Part shown: piece after piece, positions 23,791-37,170 of the stretch
Layout: each line of letters begins with the position of its first letter
Numbering within the stretch: position 1 is the first letter of the stretch
Source: Delphinapterus leucas
Taxonomy: Eukaryota > Chordata > Mammalia > Artiodactyla > Monodontidae
Direction: 5' to 3'
Length of the DNA: 64,000 nucleotides
NCBI RefSeq assembly: GCF_002288925.2
Contig: NW_022098021.1
Span: forward strand, 32,931,203 to 32,995,202
Notes under the pieces: model-generated
Told to the model about the DNA's origin: nothing
Seen by the model: only the letters and a program-made list of their open reading frames with translations
Database searches by the model: none
Position numbers and translations under genes: made by a program

Positions 23791-24126
23791 ACTCTCTTTA
23801 GCTGAGTTTCCCAGGAGACTTGAAACAAATTCCAATCTTGGTTTCTGAGCTCCTGTCTGCAACCTCAAGTATGCTTACTTTAAAACTGGGCCTTTGAAGT
23901 ACCTTGCTTCATTCCTTTGTTTTTGGGACCATCTCACCATAATGTCATCAACTATGACCTGCCAAACATCATCATGTATTAACCTTAACTCTGCTTAGAG
24001 CAATAAATGATGGTGCTCTTGCTTCTAGCAACTCTAAATGTTGCATCAGGTTAAAAAGGAGAAGTGTTTTTATAAATATCCTAAGACTTATATGATAGCT
24101 AACTTCTATAAAAATTACACAAAATA

Positions 24127-24262
24127 GGGACTTCCCTGGAGGTCCAGTAGTTGAGACTCCACACTTCCACTGCAAGGGGCATGAGTTCAACCCCTGGTTG
24201 GGGAACTAAGATCCCCACATGCCACAAGGCACTGCCAAAAAAAAAAAAAAGAAAAAAAAGGA
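24127..24262 (+). mobile_element. CHR-type SINE (minimal variant)
   Basis: A roughly 110-bp body with 'gggacttccctggaggtcca', 'gggaactaagatcccc' and 'catgccacaaggc', then an A-rich tail. A 13-bp direct repeat ATTA(C/T)ACAAAATA flanks it at 24114-24126 and 24263-24275. Confidence 0.92.
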
Positions 24263-24275
24263 ATTATACAAAATA

Positions 24276-24495
24276 AAACAAATACCATAATGAGTATGTT
24301 GAGGTAACACTGGTTTATAACATTATATGTTTCATGTGTACCACACTATACTTTGACTTCTGTATACACTACCACATGCTCACCACCAAAAGTTTAGCTT
24401 TCATCCATCACCATACAGTTGACCTCCTTTACTCATTTTGCCCTCCCTCCACACCCTTCTCCCTCTGGTAACTACTACTCTGTTCCGTACTGATT
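24276..24495 (-). mobile_element. L1 3' UTR fragment, minus strand (old)
   Basis: 'gttgaggtaacactggttta', 'taacattatatgtttcatgt', 'ccatcaccatacagttgacc' and 'ctccctctggtaactactac' match an old L1 3' UTR on the minus strand. Confidence 0.65.
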
Positions 24496-26865
24496 TTCAA
24501 AAGTACATTATTTCTTTAGAAAGTCTGAGGAAAAAAATAATAATTGAGTTAGGTCTTGGAGAAACCTTAAGAGGTCAGTCTCAGAATGATTGTCTTAGGA
24601 GAGAAAAGTCATTTATTGCCAAGTAAAGATTTCAGATACTCATACTTCTCAAATTGATTAAAAAATTTATTGCTTTAATAACTGAAAGTTCAGTTGTTAT
24701 TACCTACCCTGATATGCTTTTCAAATGGCCACATTGTTTTGTTCTAATGATTTTGCTTTTCTAAAGACTTGTAAATCTTCTATGAAAAGATTTAATTGCT
24801 TCCTATGAAGGAAGGAGGAGAGGATGAAAATGCATGGTGTGAGGCTCTAGAAAAACAAAGCATTTATCTCTATTTCTGTCTGTTGGGATGCTTTAAGGTT
24901 AATAATTGGGAATTGCTCATTTTAAAGCCACATTGCACTAAAAAAAAAAGACACATGCTTCCTGCTGATAGGGTTTTCAGACTGCCTAGAATTTATTGTA
25001 ATTTTATGAGAGAAAAATCTTAATAGCTCAGCAATCAAATACATTATAAAATAATTTTAGAAAACCTAAGTATTTATAATTGTTCCTTGTAAATTTCACT
25101 TTTTTCCCTCTTGTATAGTTATGATATCAGGATTTGGAATTTTAATTTGCAGCTTTCATTCATTTTACAACAGTATAGTGAATGTTTTATCTTCCCTGGG
25201 ACTATTATATCCAGAGATAATAAGAACAGTCATCTGTTATATGGTCTGCATTTCTTGAGTTGTCTTCTGTGATTTTGTTGTCAGCCTAGCAAAATTAATT
25301 AGATTAATTCCCTAAATTCTAGAGAATATTATTAGATACCAATTAAGCATTCAGAAATGTATATTTTATATACTAGTTTATAGACTAATTTTAAAAGAAA
25401 GTAAACCCGCCTAGATTCATACATTTTGATGTTTAGTCTTCATAATACACCCTAATATCTATTAATGTGTCATTAGTTTTGTAGGAATCTGGTAAAAAGT
25501 CATTATATGTATTTTGAATAAGATGCTAGCTGACCTTAAGCATTTTTTCCCTGTTTGTTTCTTTATGTACATTTTTCAAATAGGGCTAGACACTGCTATA
25601 TCCTCAAAAACAAAACAAAACTCTGAAAAAGAAAATCACATACACAAATCAGATTGGCTGCTAGTCCTAAATGTCTGACTGGATGCCCATTTATTTTATA
25701 CTTTTATTATTGTTTTTATTTATTTTTTGAAATAATTTTCAAAAAGCCAATATGCACACAGTTTAACCATCAAGTATAATGATATACAATAGTTCTTTGG
25801 CTCACTTCTTCTCAGCTTTACTTACTCACCAGAGATACTGGCTTCAAACACAGCTCTTTTAAAAATTTTGGTAGACAATACTTCCCAGTCTCTCTTGCAG
25901 TTGGTTGCAGTCAAGTTTTGAGTTCAGGTGAATGGAAACTGAGCAAAAGTGATGTAAGCCAATTTTTAGGCCCATCAAAAATATCCTGTGTACTATTCTC
26001 AACTTTTAGCTGAATGGAGATGACCCTGGCACTTAGAGGATGGGGAGTCCTTGAGTCACTGTTGGTATTCTATGTGTTGGTTACCATACTGTTTTTCATG
26101 TACATTTTTGGTGGTGAAATATACCAGAAAGACTAAGTCGCTCCCCAGTGCATGACTTTTTGTCTCCGCTGTTATGTAAGAAAATGCAAAAGTGGTTTCT
26201 AAAAATGTAACATCAAATTTAATAAAATTTTGTACCAGATTGAGGGTTGCATGTCTTTAAATGTAGCTGAAAAATAGTACAGGTTTGCTCCATGGAAATG
26301 CTTTGTTTTGAAAAGTCCTGCTAATCATGATGGCTTCACTAATATCCCAAGGAACAAGATACAGTCATAGTGGGGTTAATTGTTAATACTTGTACACGTA
26401 AACACATAGTGCAAATAGTCTTATTCATAATTTAGATTTATTTTTAACAAACTTGGAGTCAGATCTTGGAATCATTATTTTGATGTTACTGTGTAGCTAC
26501 CAAGACCTCATTCCAGGAATAGTAGAAACATTATCACTGCCACTTGATTGTTCACCTGTATTTATATTCCTAGTGTAATTCTTGATCAGTTGTTTGTGTG
26601 TCGGAATCCTTTTAAGCCACTTGTTCATTTTATGAAGCTCAGTTAACATTAGGTAACATAATCCAGAAATCCACTGAGTAATACAATTGCAGTATGTGAC
26701 TATAAGTTGAAATTTGACATAGGAGAAAAGGTGCCATTGTCAACTCCTCCAAGTTACAGAATGTCCACCACCCCACAGGATTTCTTACATATTACACATG
26801 CCATTGTCAAGCAGACAGAGTGAGTGAAGGTACCAGATTTGATCTGTATATTACTGTACAACATT
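24496..26865. other. Mostly unassigned AT-rich stretch with a weak LTR-like patch
   Basis: No gene seen. Near 25880-26100, 'cttcccagtctctcttgcag', 'gagcaaaagtgatgtaagcc' and 'cacttagaggatggggagtc' resemble an ancient mammalian LTR or MLT-type repeat, strongly diverged. The remainder shows nothing I can name. A 75-codon frame at 24796-25023 has no recognisable domain. Confidence 0.4.
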
Positions 26866-26880
26866 TAATTTCCTACTTTT

Positions 26881-28888
<2,008 letters not shown>

Positions 28889-28989
28889 TAATTTCCTACT
28901 TTTTTGATAAAGGCTATAGATATGTCTTGACGTTCCCTTCCCTCACTCCAGTGGAACATTTCCATGTCCACTCTGGAGACTAGTGCGCT

Positions 28990-29138
28990 CTAAACCCTTG
29001 CTGCTCATACTGTGGTTTATGGACTAGCAGAATCAGCATCATCCCAGGAGCCTGTTAGAAATGCAGCATCTCAGGCCCATCCTCAAATCTACTGCATCAG
29101 AGTCTGCGTTTCAGCAAGATCCCCTAGAGAATCATACG
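28990..29138 (-). mobile_element. MER5A-like hAT fragment
   Basis: 'gcagaatcagcatcatccca', 'cctgttagaaatgcagcatc', 'ctcaggcccatcctcaaatc' and 'tactgcatcagagtctgcgt' follow the MER5A body. The terminal repeats are eroded. Confidence 0.65.
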
Positions 29139-29146
29139 TCGTTAAC

Positions 29147-29389
29147 TTTTTTTTTTTTTAACATCTTTATTGGGGTATAATTGCTTTACAATGGTGTGTT
29201 AGTTTCTGCTTTATAACAAAGTGAATCAGTTATACATATACATATGTTCCCATATCTCTTCCCTCTTGCGTCTCCCTCCACATCCCACCCCTCCAGGCGG
29301 TCACAAAGCACCGAACTTATATCCCTGTGCTGTGCGGCTACTTCCCACTAGCTATCTACCTTACCTTTGGTAGTGTATATATGTCCATG
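29147..29389 (-). mobile_element. L1 3' tail, minus strand
   Basis: Poly(T), then 'aacatctttattggggtata' and 'ttacaatggtgtgttagttt', down to 'ggtagtgtatatatgtccat'. This is a 5'-truncated L1 3' UTR of the same lineage as the nested tail at 5795-5950. A 7-bp direct repeat CGTTAAC flanks it (29140-29146 and 29390-29396). Confidence 0.9.
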
Positions 29390-29599
29390 CGTTAACGTTT
29401 GAATGAACCTCTCCCTCGTGCGAAAGAGCCTAGAGGCTGGCATTCTGCGTGAAGAGTAGGGCTGGAAGATCCACCTTTCTTTGTGCAGTTTAATGCCCTT
29501 GCTTTCGGTTCTGTGCCTCACTCTCATCAGGGTCTCTGTTTAGTGTCCCCCAAGTCCCCAACGTGGTCGATTTCTTCAGAAATGAAATTTCTTGTGGCA

Positions 29600-29985
29600 T
29601 CATAGTTTTTCAAGCCTCAGTGTCTCATACAGATCCCTTCTCCTTTCCTTTGCCTGAAATTTCTTTCCCAATCCTTCTCTCCTTCACATGAGTCCTTTCA
29701 AGACCCAGTTCAGGTGGTATGATCTCAGGAACAGTTTCTCTGGCCTGCCCCCCTCTCCATCCCTCTACCATCACAAACCCACAGATCAACAGAAATGCCT
29801 CTTTGGGGGCACCCACCTCACCCAGTGCTTATTCCATCTTTTCACAGGTCCTGGTCATTGCTACCTTATCCCTCTCTTTGACTGAACTGTAAGCACTTAA
29901 AGGCCTTTGCTCCCTCAATACTTAGCACAAAGCCTGGCACAGGCACACAGGGAGGTTCCTAGTAAATAGCTGTCGAATAAATGTG
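29600..29985 (+). repeat. L2 LINE 3' end
   Basis: 'tgcctgaaatttctttccca', 'gtcctttcaagacccagttc', 'gaactgtaagcacttaaagg', 'agcacaaagcctggcacagg' and 'taaatagctgtcgaataaat' follow the L2 order on the + strand. Confidence 0.8.
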
Positions 29986-29989
29986 TCTG

Positions 29990-30482
29990 AACTGACCTGA
30001 ATCTTTAGCAGTTCTCTCACTTGTAGTGAAAGCGCAGGCACCTTGTAAACGTGTCTTTGGTTTTGCCCCGATGGTGTGGAGAGTCTCTCCAGGCTTCTTC
30101 TGCTCTGGATGGAATTTCTGCTCCCCCTGGTTTCTTACCTGCTGTCTCATATCTGGACTTGGCCTCTCATTTTGGGGTCTGGGGCTGAAACCAGTTAGAC
30201 TGCATGCCTGACTTTCTATCTATTAATCTTGACCCTGAGTGCCGATTCTTGACCTCAGTTCAGCACTAGACAGAGAGCACCGTGAGCTCCTTGGTCCTCA
30301 GTCCCTCTAGTCAAACTGGGCTAATGAAAGAGAAGAGTGCAGTCAGGAGTGGATGGATTATGTTTAGGGAAAGCTATACTGTGGAAATAGGTTGTTGTTT
30401 TATTTTTATATTGTTTTGATGTATAGAGTTTATCTTTGCCTTTGCCAGATTAACACAGTATTTATATAACCTTGTGTTTCTT
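29990..30482. other. Unassigned stretch
   Basis: Nothing recognised. Short frames at 29959-30211 on both strands have no recognisable domain. Confidence 0.4.
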
Positions 30483-30499
30483 TAGAATGACATTTTGTG

Positions 30500-30718
30500 A
30501 GGGCTTCCCTGGTGGCGCAGTGGTTGAGAGTCCGCCTGCCGATGCAGGGGACACGGGTTCGTGGCCCGGTCCGGGAAGATCCCACATGCCACGGAGCGGC
30601 TGGGCCCGTGAGCCATGGCCGCTGGCCCTGCGCATCCGGAGCCTGTGCTCCGCAAGGGGAGAGACCACAACAGTGAGAGGCCCGCGTACTGCAAAAAAAT
30701 AAATAAATAAAAATAAAA
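30500..30718 (+). mobile_element. CHR-type SINE (short variant)
   Basis: The head 'gggcttccctggtggcgcag', B box 'cgggttcgtggcc' and an A-rich tail are bounded by a perfect 17-bp duplication TAGAATGACATTTTGTG at 30483-30499 and 30719-30735. Low divergence and a perfect duplication point to a relatively young insertion. Confidence 0.97.
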
Positions 30719-30739
30719 TAGAATGACATTTTGTGGAGA

Positions 30740-31127
30740 ATGGGAAATTGTCATTTCATTCTTTCTTAGTCTAACCCTAGGCCACATGCCTGTGATAGAA
30801 TTTTTTTCTGCAGGCTTTTTGCAGGATTATATGAAATGAACATGAGATTTTTGCGTTATTCCAAACAGTATTTCGCAAGCTGACCCTATATTTGCTATCC
30901 TCAACCTGAGATAAATATGCAAGAATTTACCATTCTGAATATAGTCTATTAATTTTCAACTTAGTGACCTATTTCTACTTCAATCATAAATGCCAAAATG
31001 TATGAGCTTAAATTAGCTTTGTGTCTTATGTTTACAATTCTGTGTATTTATAATCGTTCAACTAAAATGATAACTGAGAGACAGTCCCTCAGAATTGGGA
31101 AGTTATGTGAGAAACTACCCAGCTGAT
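30740..31127. other. Unassigned AT-rich stretch
   Basis: No gene or clear repeat recognised. Confidence 0.4.
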
Positions 31128-31739
31128 ACCTTCTTTTGTTAAACTTTTTATTTTGAAATAATTGTAAATTCACATGCAGTTTATTCACATGCAGAATAAA
31201 TGTAAAATCACATTGTAAGAAAAAATGCAGAGAAATCCTGTGTACCCTTTATCCAGTTTCTCCCCATTGTAACATCTTATAAAACTATAATGCAATGTCA
31301 CAATCAAAATACTAAGATGCCGAACACTTCTACTGCCACAAGTATTCTATATGTTACTTTTGTATAGGTTCACCGCTCGTCCCCTCCACTATCACCCTCT
31401 CCTTAACGGCTGCCAACCACTAATCTGTTCTCCACTAGAGAACATATGGTAGTTGCATGTTTATTTTACTTTATTAAGAAACTGCTAAGCTGTTTTCCAC
31501 AGTGACTGTACCATTTTACATTCCCACCAGTAATATTATGAGTGACTCAGTTTCTCCATATCTTCACCAGCATTTGGTGTTATCACTATTCTTTATTTTA
31601 GGGATTCTGATAGGTATATAGTGATATCTAACTGTGATTTAATTTGCATTTCTCTAATGGCAGATGAGGTTGAACAGCTCTTCATGTGTTTATTTGCCAC
31701 ATTATATCCTGTTTGGTGAAATGTCTCTCCATGTCTTTT

Positions 31740-31938
31740 TTTTTTTTTCGGTACGCGGGCCTCTCACTGTTGTGGCCTCTCCCGTTGTGGAGCACAGGCT
31801 CCGGACGCGCAGGCTCAGCGGCCATGGCTCACGGACCCAGCCGCTCCGCGGCATGTGGGATCGTCCCAGACCAGGGCACGAACCCGTGTTCCCTGCATCG
31901 GCAGGCGGACTCTCAACCACTGCGCCACCAGGGAAGCC
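31740..31938 (-). mobile_element. CHR-type SINE (short variant)
   Basis: Minus-strand SINE, poly(T) left, head 'ccaccagggaagccc' right. A perfect 15-bp duplication CTCTCCATGTCTTTT lies at 31725-31739 and 31939-31953, and the flanks rejoin into continuous L1M. Confidence 0.97.
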
Positions 31939-32610
31939 CTCTCCATGTCTTTTGTCAATTTTCTAATAGGAATTTTGCTCTTTGGTTTTGAGAGTGCTTT
32001 ATATATTTTAGATACTAACCCTCTGTTGAATATGTGATTTGAAAATATTTTCTGCCAGGCTGTAATTTGTCCTTTCATCTTCTTAACAGGGTCTTTCACA
32101 AAGCAAACATTTAAAAACCTTGATGAAGCCTAATTTATCAATTTTTCCTTTTATGGATCATGATTTTGGCATCAACTCAAAGAAGTCTATGCTTAGTCTT
32201 AGTTATCCAAGATTTTTCAGTTTTTTCCTTAAAATTTTTATAGCTTTAAATTTGTCTGTTATACCTTTTGAGTTAATTTTTTTGAACAAGGTGTGATACT
32301 TAGGCCAAGGGTCTTTTTTTTTTCTACAGATGATGTCCACTTTCCTTAGCACTATTTGTTGAATGGACTTTCTGTCTCCCATTGTGTTACTTTTGCACCT
32401 TTGTCAAAAATCTACAGGACATATTTTTGTGGATCTATTTCTGGGCTCTCTATTCTGTTTGTCTACCCCTCCATCAATACCACAAAGTCTTGATTGATGT
32501 AGCTATGTAATACATCTTGAAACCAAGTAGACTGATTCCACCAATTTTATTCTTCTTTCTTCAAAAATGTTTTAGCTATTCTAGTTCCTCTGCCTTTCTA
32601 CAGAAAATTT

Positions 32611-32670
32611 AGGAGATATATATATGTGTGTGTGTGTGTATACATATATACACACATATATATATCTCCT
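32611..32670. repeat. Palindromic TA/TG microsatellite
   Basis: The 20 bases at 32611-32630 (AGGAGATATATATATGTGTG) are the exact reverse complement of 32651-32670. The central 20 bases at 32631-32650 are themselves largely TG and TA/CA. The whole 60 bp is nearly self-complementary. Confidence 0.95.
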
Positions 32671-32825
32671 CACAAAAAAATCTTGTTAGAATTTTTATAG
32701 GAGTTGTGTCAAACCTGTATATCACTTTAGGGAAAATTGATATCTTTACTATGTTGACTCTTCTAATCCATGAACACTGTATTTCTTGTTCTTTTTTTTT
32801 TAAGATTTTTTTTTGATGTGGACCA

Positions 32826-32987
32826 TTTTTAAAGTCTTTATTGAATTTGTCACAATATTGCTTCTGTTTTATGTTTTGGTTTTTTGGCCATGAGGCATGT
32901 GGGATCTTAGCTCCCCACCAGGTATTGAACCCGCACCCTCTACATTGGAAGGTGAAGTCTTAGCCACTGGACCATGAGGGAAATCCC
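32826..32987 (-). mobile_element. Older tRNA-derived SINE (CHR-minimal/ART2-like)
   Basis: 'ttattgaatttgtcacaata', 'gcttctgttttatgttttgg', then 'ggccatgaggcatgtgggat', 'ttgaacccgcaccctctaca' and 'ccatgagggaaatccc'. This is an older cetartiodactyl SINE on the minus strand. No clear target-site duplication is visible. Confidence 0.8.
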
Positions 32988-34215
32988 TCTTTTTTTTATG
33001 CAATTACTTTATAGGAATCAAACTACTGTTCATGGATGTTAATAAGATAGTTTCTATTATGTACCTGGTGTTTTCTTTTTCTTTTTTTTGATTTTGAACG
33101 CTGTATTTCTATCGACTTATTTAAATCCTTAATGTCTTATATCAGCATTGTGTAGTTTTAGCATACAAATCCTATGCATGTCTTGTTAGATTTACACATA
33201 AGGATTTTTTAAAGCTATTGTACAAGTGTTGTGTTTTTCAGTATTCATATGTTCATTGCTAGTATATAAAAAAAAATCAAGTTTCATATGTAGATCTTGT
33301 ATCTTGCCACATTGCTGCATTCACCTATCAGTTCTATGAGATTTTTTTGGTAGAATTTGAAATTTTCTACAAAGTCAATCATGTCTTCTGTCATAGGGAC
33401 AGTTCTATTTCTTCTTTTCTGATCTGTATGTCTCATATTTCCTTTTCTTGCTTTATTTAACTGGCTAGAAATTACAGCACTACGTTGAATAACATTGGTG
33501 AAAGCAGATATCCTTGCCATGTATCATTAAGCATAAGGTTAGCTGTAGGGTTTTTTTGTAGATGTTCTTTATCAAGTTGTGTAAATTCCCCTTATTCTTA
33601 TTTTTCATGAAGTTTTTTGAATGGTTGCTCTGCATTGATTGATTTTATCATGTTATTTTTTCTTCTTTTTTTAATATAGTAGATTATGTCAAATTGATTA
33701 CATTGAATAGTTTTCAAATATTGGAACTGTCTTGCATCCATGGAATAAATCTCACTTGCTCATAGTATATAATTCTTTTTTTAAATATATTGCTGAATTC
33801 TATTTGCCAATATTTTGTTAAAGATTTTGCATCTATATTCATGAGGCATATTGTTGTACTGTTGTACAGTTTTCTTGTTTTTTACTGTCTTTGTCTGGCT
33901 TTGGTATCAGAGTAATACTAGTTCATAAAATGAATTGGGAGCTATCCTTTTGTATTCTATTTTCTGGAGGAGCTTGTATGTAGAATTGGTGATAGTTTTT
34001 TTTTTAAGCATTTGGTAGAATTCTCCAGTAGAATCATCGAAGATCAGAGTTCTTTTTTGGTAATTAAAAAAATTATGAATTCAATATCCTTAATAGCTTT
34101 AGGGCAATTCACATTATCTATTTCATATTGGATGACTTGTAGTAATCTGTGATTTTTGAGGAATCTGTCCATTTCTCTAAGTTGTCAAATATATTTGTGT
34201 AGAGTTGTTTTTAGT

Positions 34216-34436
34216 ACTGTTGACCTGTGAACAGCATGGGGGTTAGGAGCACCAACTCTCCATGCAGTCAAAAGTCCATGTATAACCTATAATTGGCCCT
34301 CCATATCCATGATTCCACATCAGCATATTCAACCTATTGTGTATTGTGTAGTACTGTAGCATTTACAATTGAAAAAATTCCATGCATAAGTGGACCTGCA
34401 CACTTCAAACCCATGTTGTTCAAGGGTGAGCTATTT
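34216..34436. mobile_element. TcMar-Tigger-type non-autonomous DNA transposon
   Basis: The left end 'actgttgacctgtgaacagc' and right end 'catgttgttcaagggtgagc' are imperfect inverted repeats of the 'ttgacccttgaacaac' type. TA dinucleotides lie at both outer edges, as expected for Tc/mariner target sites. It is inserted in old L1 sequence. Confidence 0.7.
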
Positions 34437-34469
34437 TTCAGGGTGGGGGTGGTAAATGTTTATTTATTT

Positions 34470-34985
34470 TTCTTTTCTCTTTTTTTATTGAGGTGTAGTT
34501 GATTTACAATATTATATGTTTCAGGTGTACAACATAGTAATTCACAATTTTTAAAGGTTATACTCCATTTGTAGTTATTATAAAACATCAGCTATATTCC
34601 CTATTCTGTACGATATATCCTTGTAGCTTGTTTATTTTATACATAGTAGCTTGCACCTCTTAATCCCCTACACCTATCTTTCCCCTCCCCCTACCCTCTC
34701 CCCACTGGTAACCACAAATTTGTTTTCTATATCTGTGAGTCTGTTTCTTTTTTGTTATATTCATTAGTTTGTGATTCTACATGTAAGTGATATCACACAG
34801 TATTTGTCTTTCTCTGTCTGACTTATTTCTCTAAGCATAATACCTTCCAAGTCCATCCATGTTGTTGCAAATGGCAAAATTCCATTCTTTTTTATGGCTG
34901 AATAGTATTCCACTGTATGTATATGCCACATCTTCTTTATCCATTCATTTGTTGATGAACATTCCCTTATTATCTTTTGATGTCT
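34470..34985 (-). mobile_element. L1 3' UTR, minus strand
   Basis: 'ttttattgaggtgtagttga', 'caggtgtacaacatagtaat', 'ctgtacgatatatccttgta', 'catccatgttgttgcaaatg' and 'atggctgaatagtattccac' show a 5'-truncated L1 3' end of older type. Confidence 0.85.
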
Positions 34986-36990
34986 GTGGGGTTTTTAGTG
35001 ATAGCTTCTGTTTCAGTCTTGATATGGATAATTTTTCTTCTCTCTCTTTTTCTTTGTCAGTCATAATAAAGGTTCACCAATGTTACTGATCTTTTTAAAG
35101 AACCAGCTCTTTGTTCCATTGATTTTCTCTATTGTTTTTCTGTTTTGAATTTCACCAACTTATGTTCTTTATTATTTCTTTCCTTCTGCTTGCTTCGGAT
35201 TTACTTTGCTCTCTTTATTCCAGGCTCTTGAGGTGGGATGTTAAATTACTGATTTGAGAATGTTCTTCTTTATTAACAGAGATTTTAGTGTTATAAATTT
35301 CCCTTTCAGCATTGCTTTAGGAGTGTCACACAAAACTTTTATGTTGTGTTTTCCTTTTCATTCTGTTCATTGTATTTTTCGATTTCCACTTTCCTCTGAC
35401 CTTCATGATTTCTGATGAGCAATCCACTGTCATTGAATTATTTTCCCTCATTGATAATGTGTTATTTTATCTGGCTGCTTTCGGGATTTTGTCTTTGTCT
35501 TTAGCTTTTAGAAGTTTAATGATGATGTGTCTTGTCATGGATTTCATAGAGTTTTTCCTGTTTGGGCGTCTTCAATCTGTAGTTTTATGTCTCTTGCCAA
35601 ATTTAGGCAGTTTCCAATCATTATTTCTTTGAGTACTTTTTTAATCTCATCGTTTTCTTCTCTCCTCCAGGACTTGGAGGACTCAAATGTTAGATCTTTT
35701 GTTATAGTCCCCCAGGTGTCTGAGGATCTGTTCATTGTATTTTTTTGGCTTATTTCCTCTCTGTTTGTTCAAATTGGGTAATTTTTATTGTTTTATCTTC
35801 CAGTTCATTGATTCTTTACTCTGTCACCTCTTTTCTGCTGTTTTGTCCACTTTATTTCAGTGATTGTATTTTGCAGTTCTAAAATTTCCATTTGGTTCTT
35901 TTTTATATCTTCTAGTTCTTTGCTGAGGCTTTCTATTTTTCAAAAGTTTCAAGAGTGTTTGTAATCATTCACTGAAGCATTTTTCGATGGCTACTTTAAA
36001 ATCTTTGTCAGATAATTCTAACATCTCTGCCATTTCAGCCTTGACATTTATCAATAGTCTTTTAAAATTCATTTTAAGATCTTCCTTGTTCTTGGTATGA
36101 TGAGTAATTTTCAGTGGAAACCTGAATATTTTTGTGTTTTGTTATAAGACTCTGGATCTTATTTACTCCTCTTATTCTAACTCTCTTTCTCTGACACTTG
36201 TTCTTTTGGGGGAAGAGGAGGGCACTTCCTTGTTAATGCCAGATAGAGGTAGCCTCTGTGGCCATCCAGGCTCGGTTGACACCTGGTCGGAAGGATCCTC
36301 ATTTCGCTGGATGAGTGGGACTTTCAGCTCAGCTGCGATCTCCACTGATATCACAGTGGAGATGGCCTTGTTACTGCTGGTTGATGGTGAAAGTCCTCAC
36401 ACTTCCTTAGACTTCTTCTGACACTGCCCTAACAGGGAAGAGGAGGAGTGCCTAATTATTGCTGGACCGGGGTGGAACTACAGACTCTCACATGGTCTCC
36501 AGGAATATTGTGTAAGAGAGGGGGCTCATTACTGGTCAGCAGGGGTAAATGTTCCATCTTCCTGCTTGGCCTTCTCAGATATCCCCTTAGTAGCGGTGTT
36601 GGGGCACTTTGCTATAGTGTGTGTGAGTGGAAGTCCCAGCTCCTCACTCCACTCAGTCTTTGCCAGCATGAGTGGAGTAGGGTCACAGCCTTTTCTACGG
36701 TGCTTGGCTTTTATTGTTTTCTGTCTTGATGGGTTGCCCTTTTTTTTATTGCTTGGCTAGAGAAAGCAGGTTTTGTTGTGGCTTTTTTCCTTGCCTCCAT
36801 TGGCATTCCCATATTGTTGGCTTCTTCAGCTCCAGGTCTGGATATATGAAGTTAAAAGAAAACTTAGAGAGCCCACCACCATGTTTTGTCTCATGTCCCA
36901 AAGTCTCTTGTTTGTCTGCCTTCTTCTCTCTACCTTTCAGTGACATCCTACGTGTTTTATATAAAATGTTCAGGGTTTTAAAGTTTTATT
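34986..36990 (-). mobile_element. Ancient L1M or HAL1-like LINE, minus strand
   Basis: 'tttaaagaaccagctctttg' is L1 ORF2 on the minus strand. The 35380-36120 stretch contains ORF1-like coding sequence: the minus-strand frame 35544-35735 includes EENDEIKKVLKEIMIGN. The part near 36180-36960 reads like an old L1 5' region. An ORF1-rich element with little ORF2 would fit HAL1, but the family assignment is uncertain. Confidence 0.6.
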
Positions 36991-37044
36991 TTATATGATA
37001 AACAGGGAAATGATGTTTACTCTATGTTCCCGGGAGCAGAAATA

Positions 37045-37170
37045 CAATGCATTCAATTTTAAAAATGAGGAAATTGAAGTCTTGGGTAAGGATCCACAGC
37101 TACTAGTGGCATAACTGAATTAGATTCCCGCTTGCTCAACTCTTTGTTCAGTGTTCTCACCATTGTAACA
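37045..37170 (-). repeat. MIR SINE, minus strand
   Basis: 'aaatgaggaaattgaagtct', 'aaggatccacagctactagt' and 'ggcataactgaattagattc' match the reverse complement of MIR. Confidence 0.7.

Larger units (their letters stand above)
31128..34215 (-). mobile_element. Ancient L1M LINE (3' UTR to ORF2), minus strand
   Basis: L1M landmarks on the minus strand include 'ttttgaaataattgtaaatt', 'ttgtaacatcttataaaact', 'tgtaccattttacattccca', 'aatttgcatttctctaatgg', 'atgaagcctaatttatcaat', 'cctttgtcaaaaatctacag'. It is interrupted by two SINEs (about 31740-31938 and 32826-32987) and a palindromic microsatellite. ORF2 remnants are too decayed to yield a long frame. Confidence 0.85.

Noticed and set aside
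36134..36998. Several 60-95 codon frames on both strands
   Set aside because: They lie in the ancient L1M/HAL1-like element, overlap on both strands and show no continuous L1 protein.
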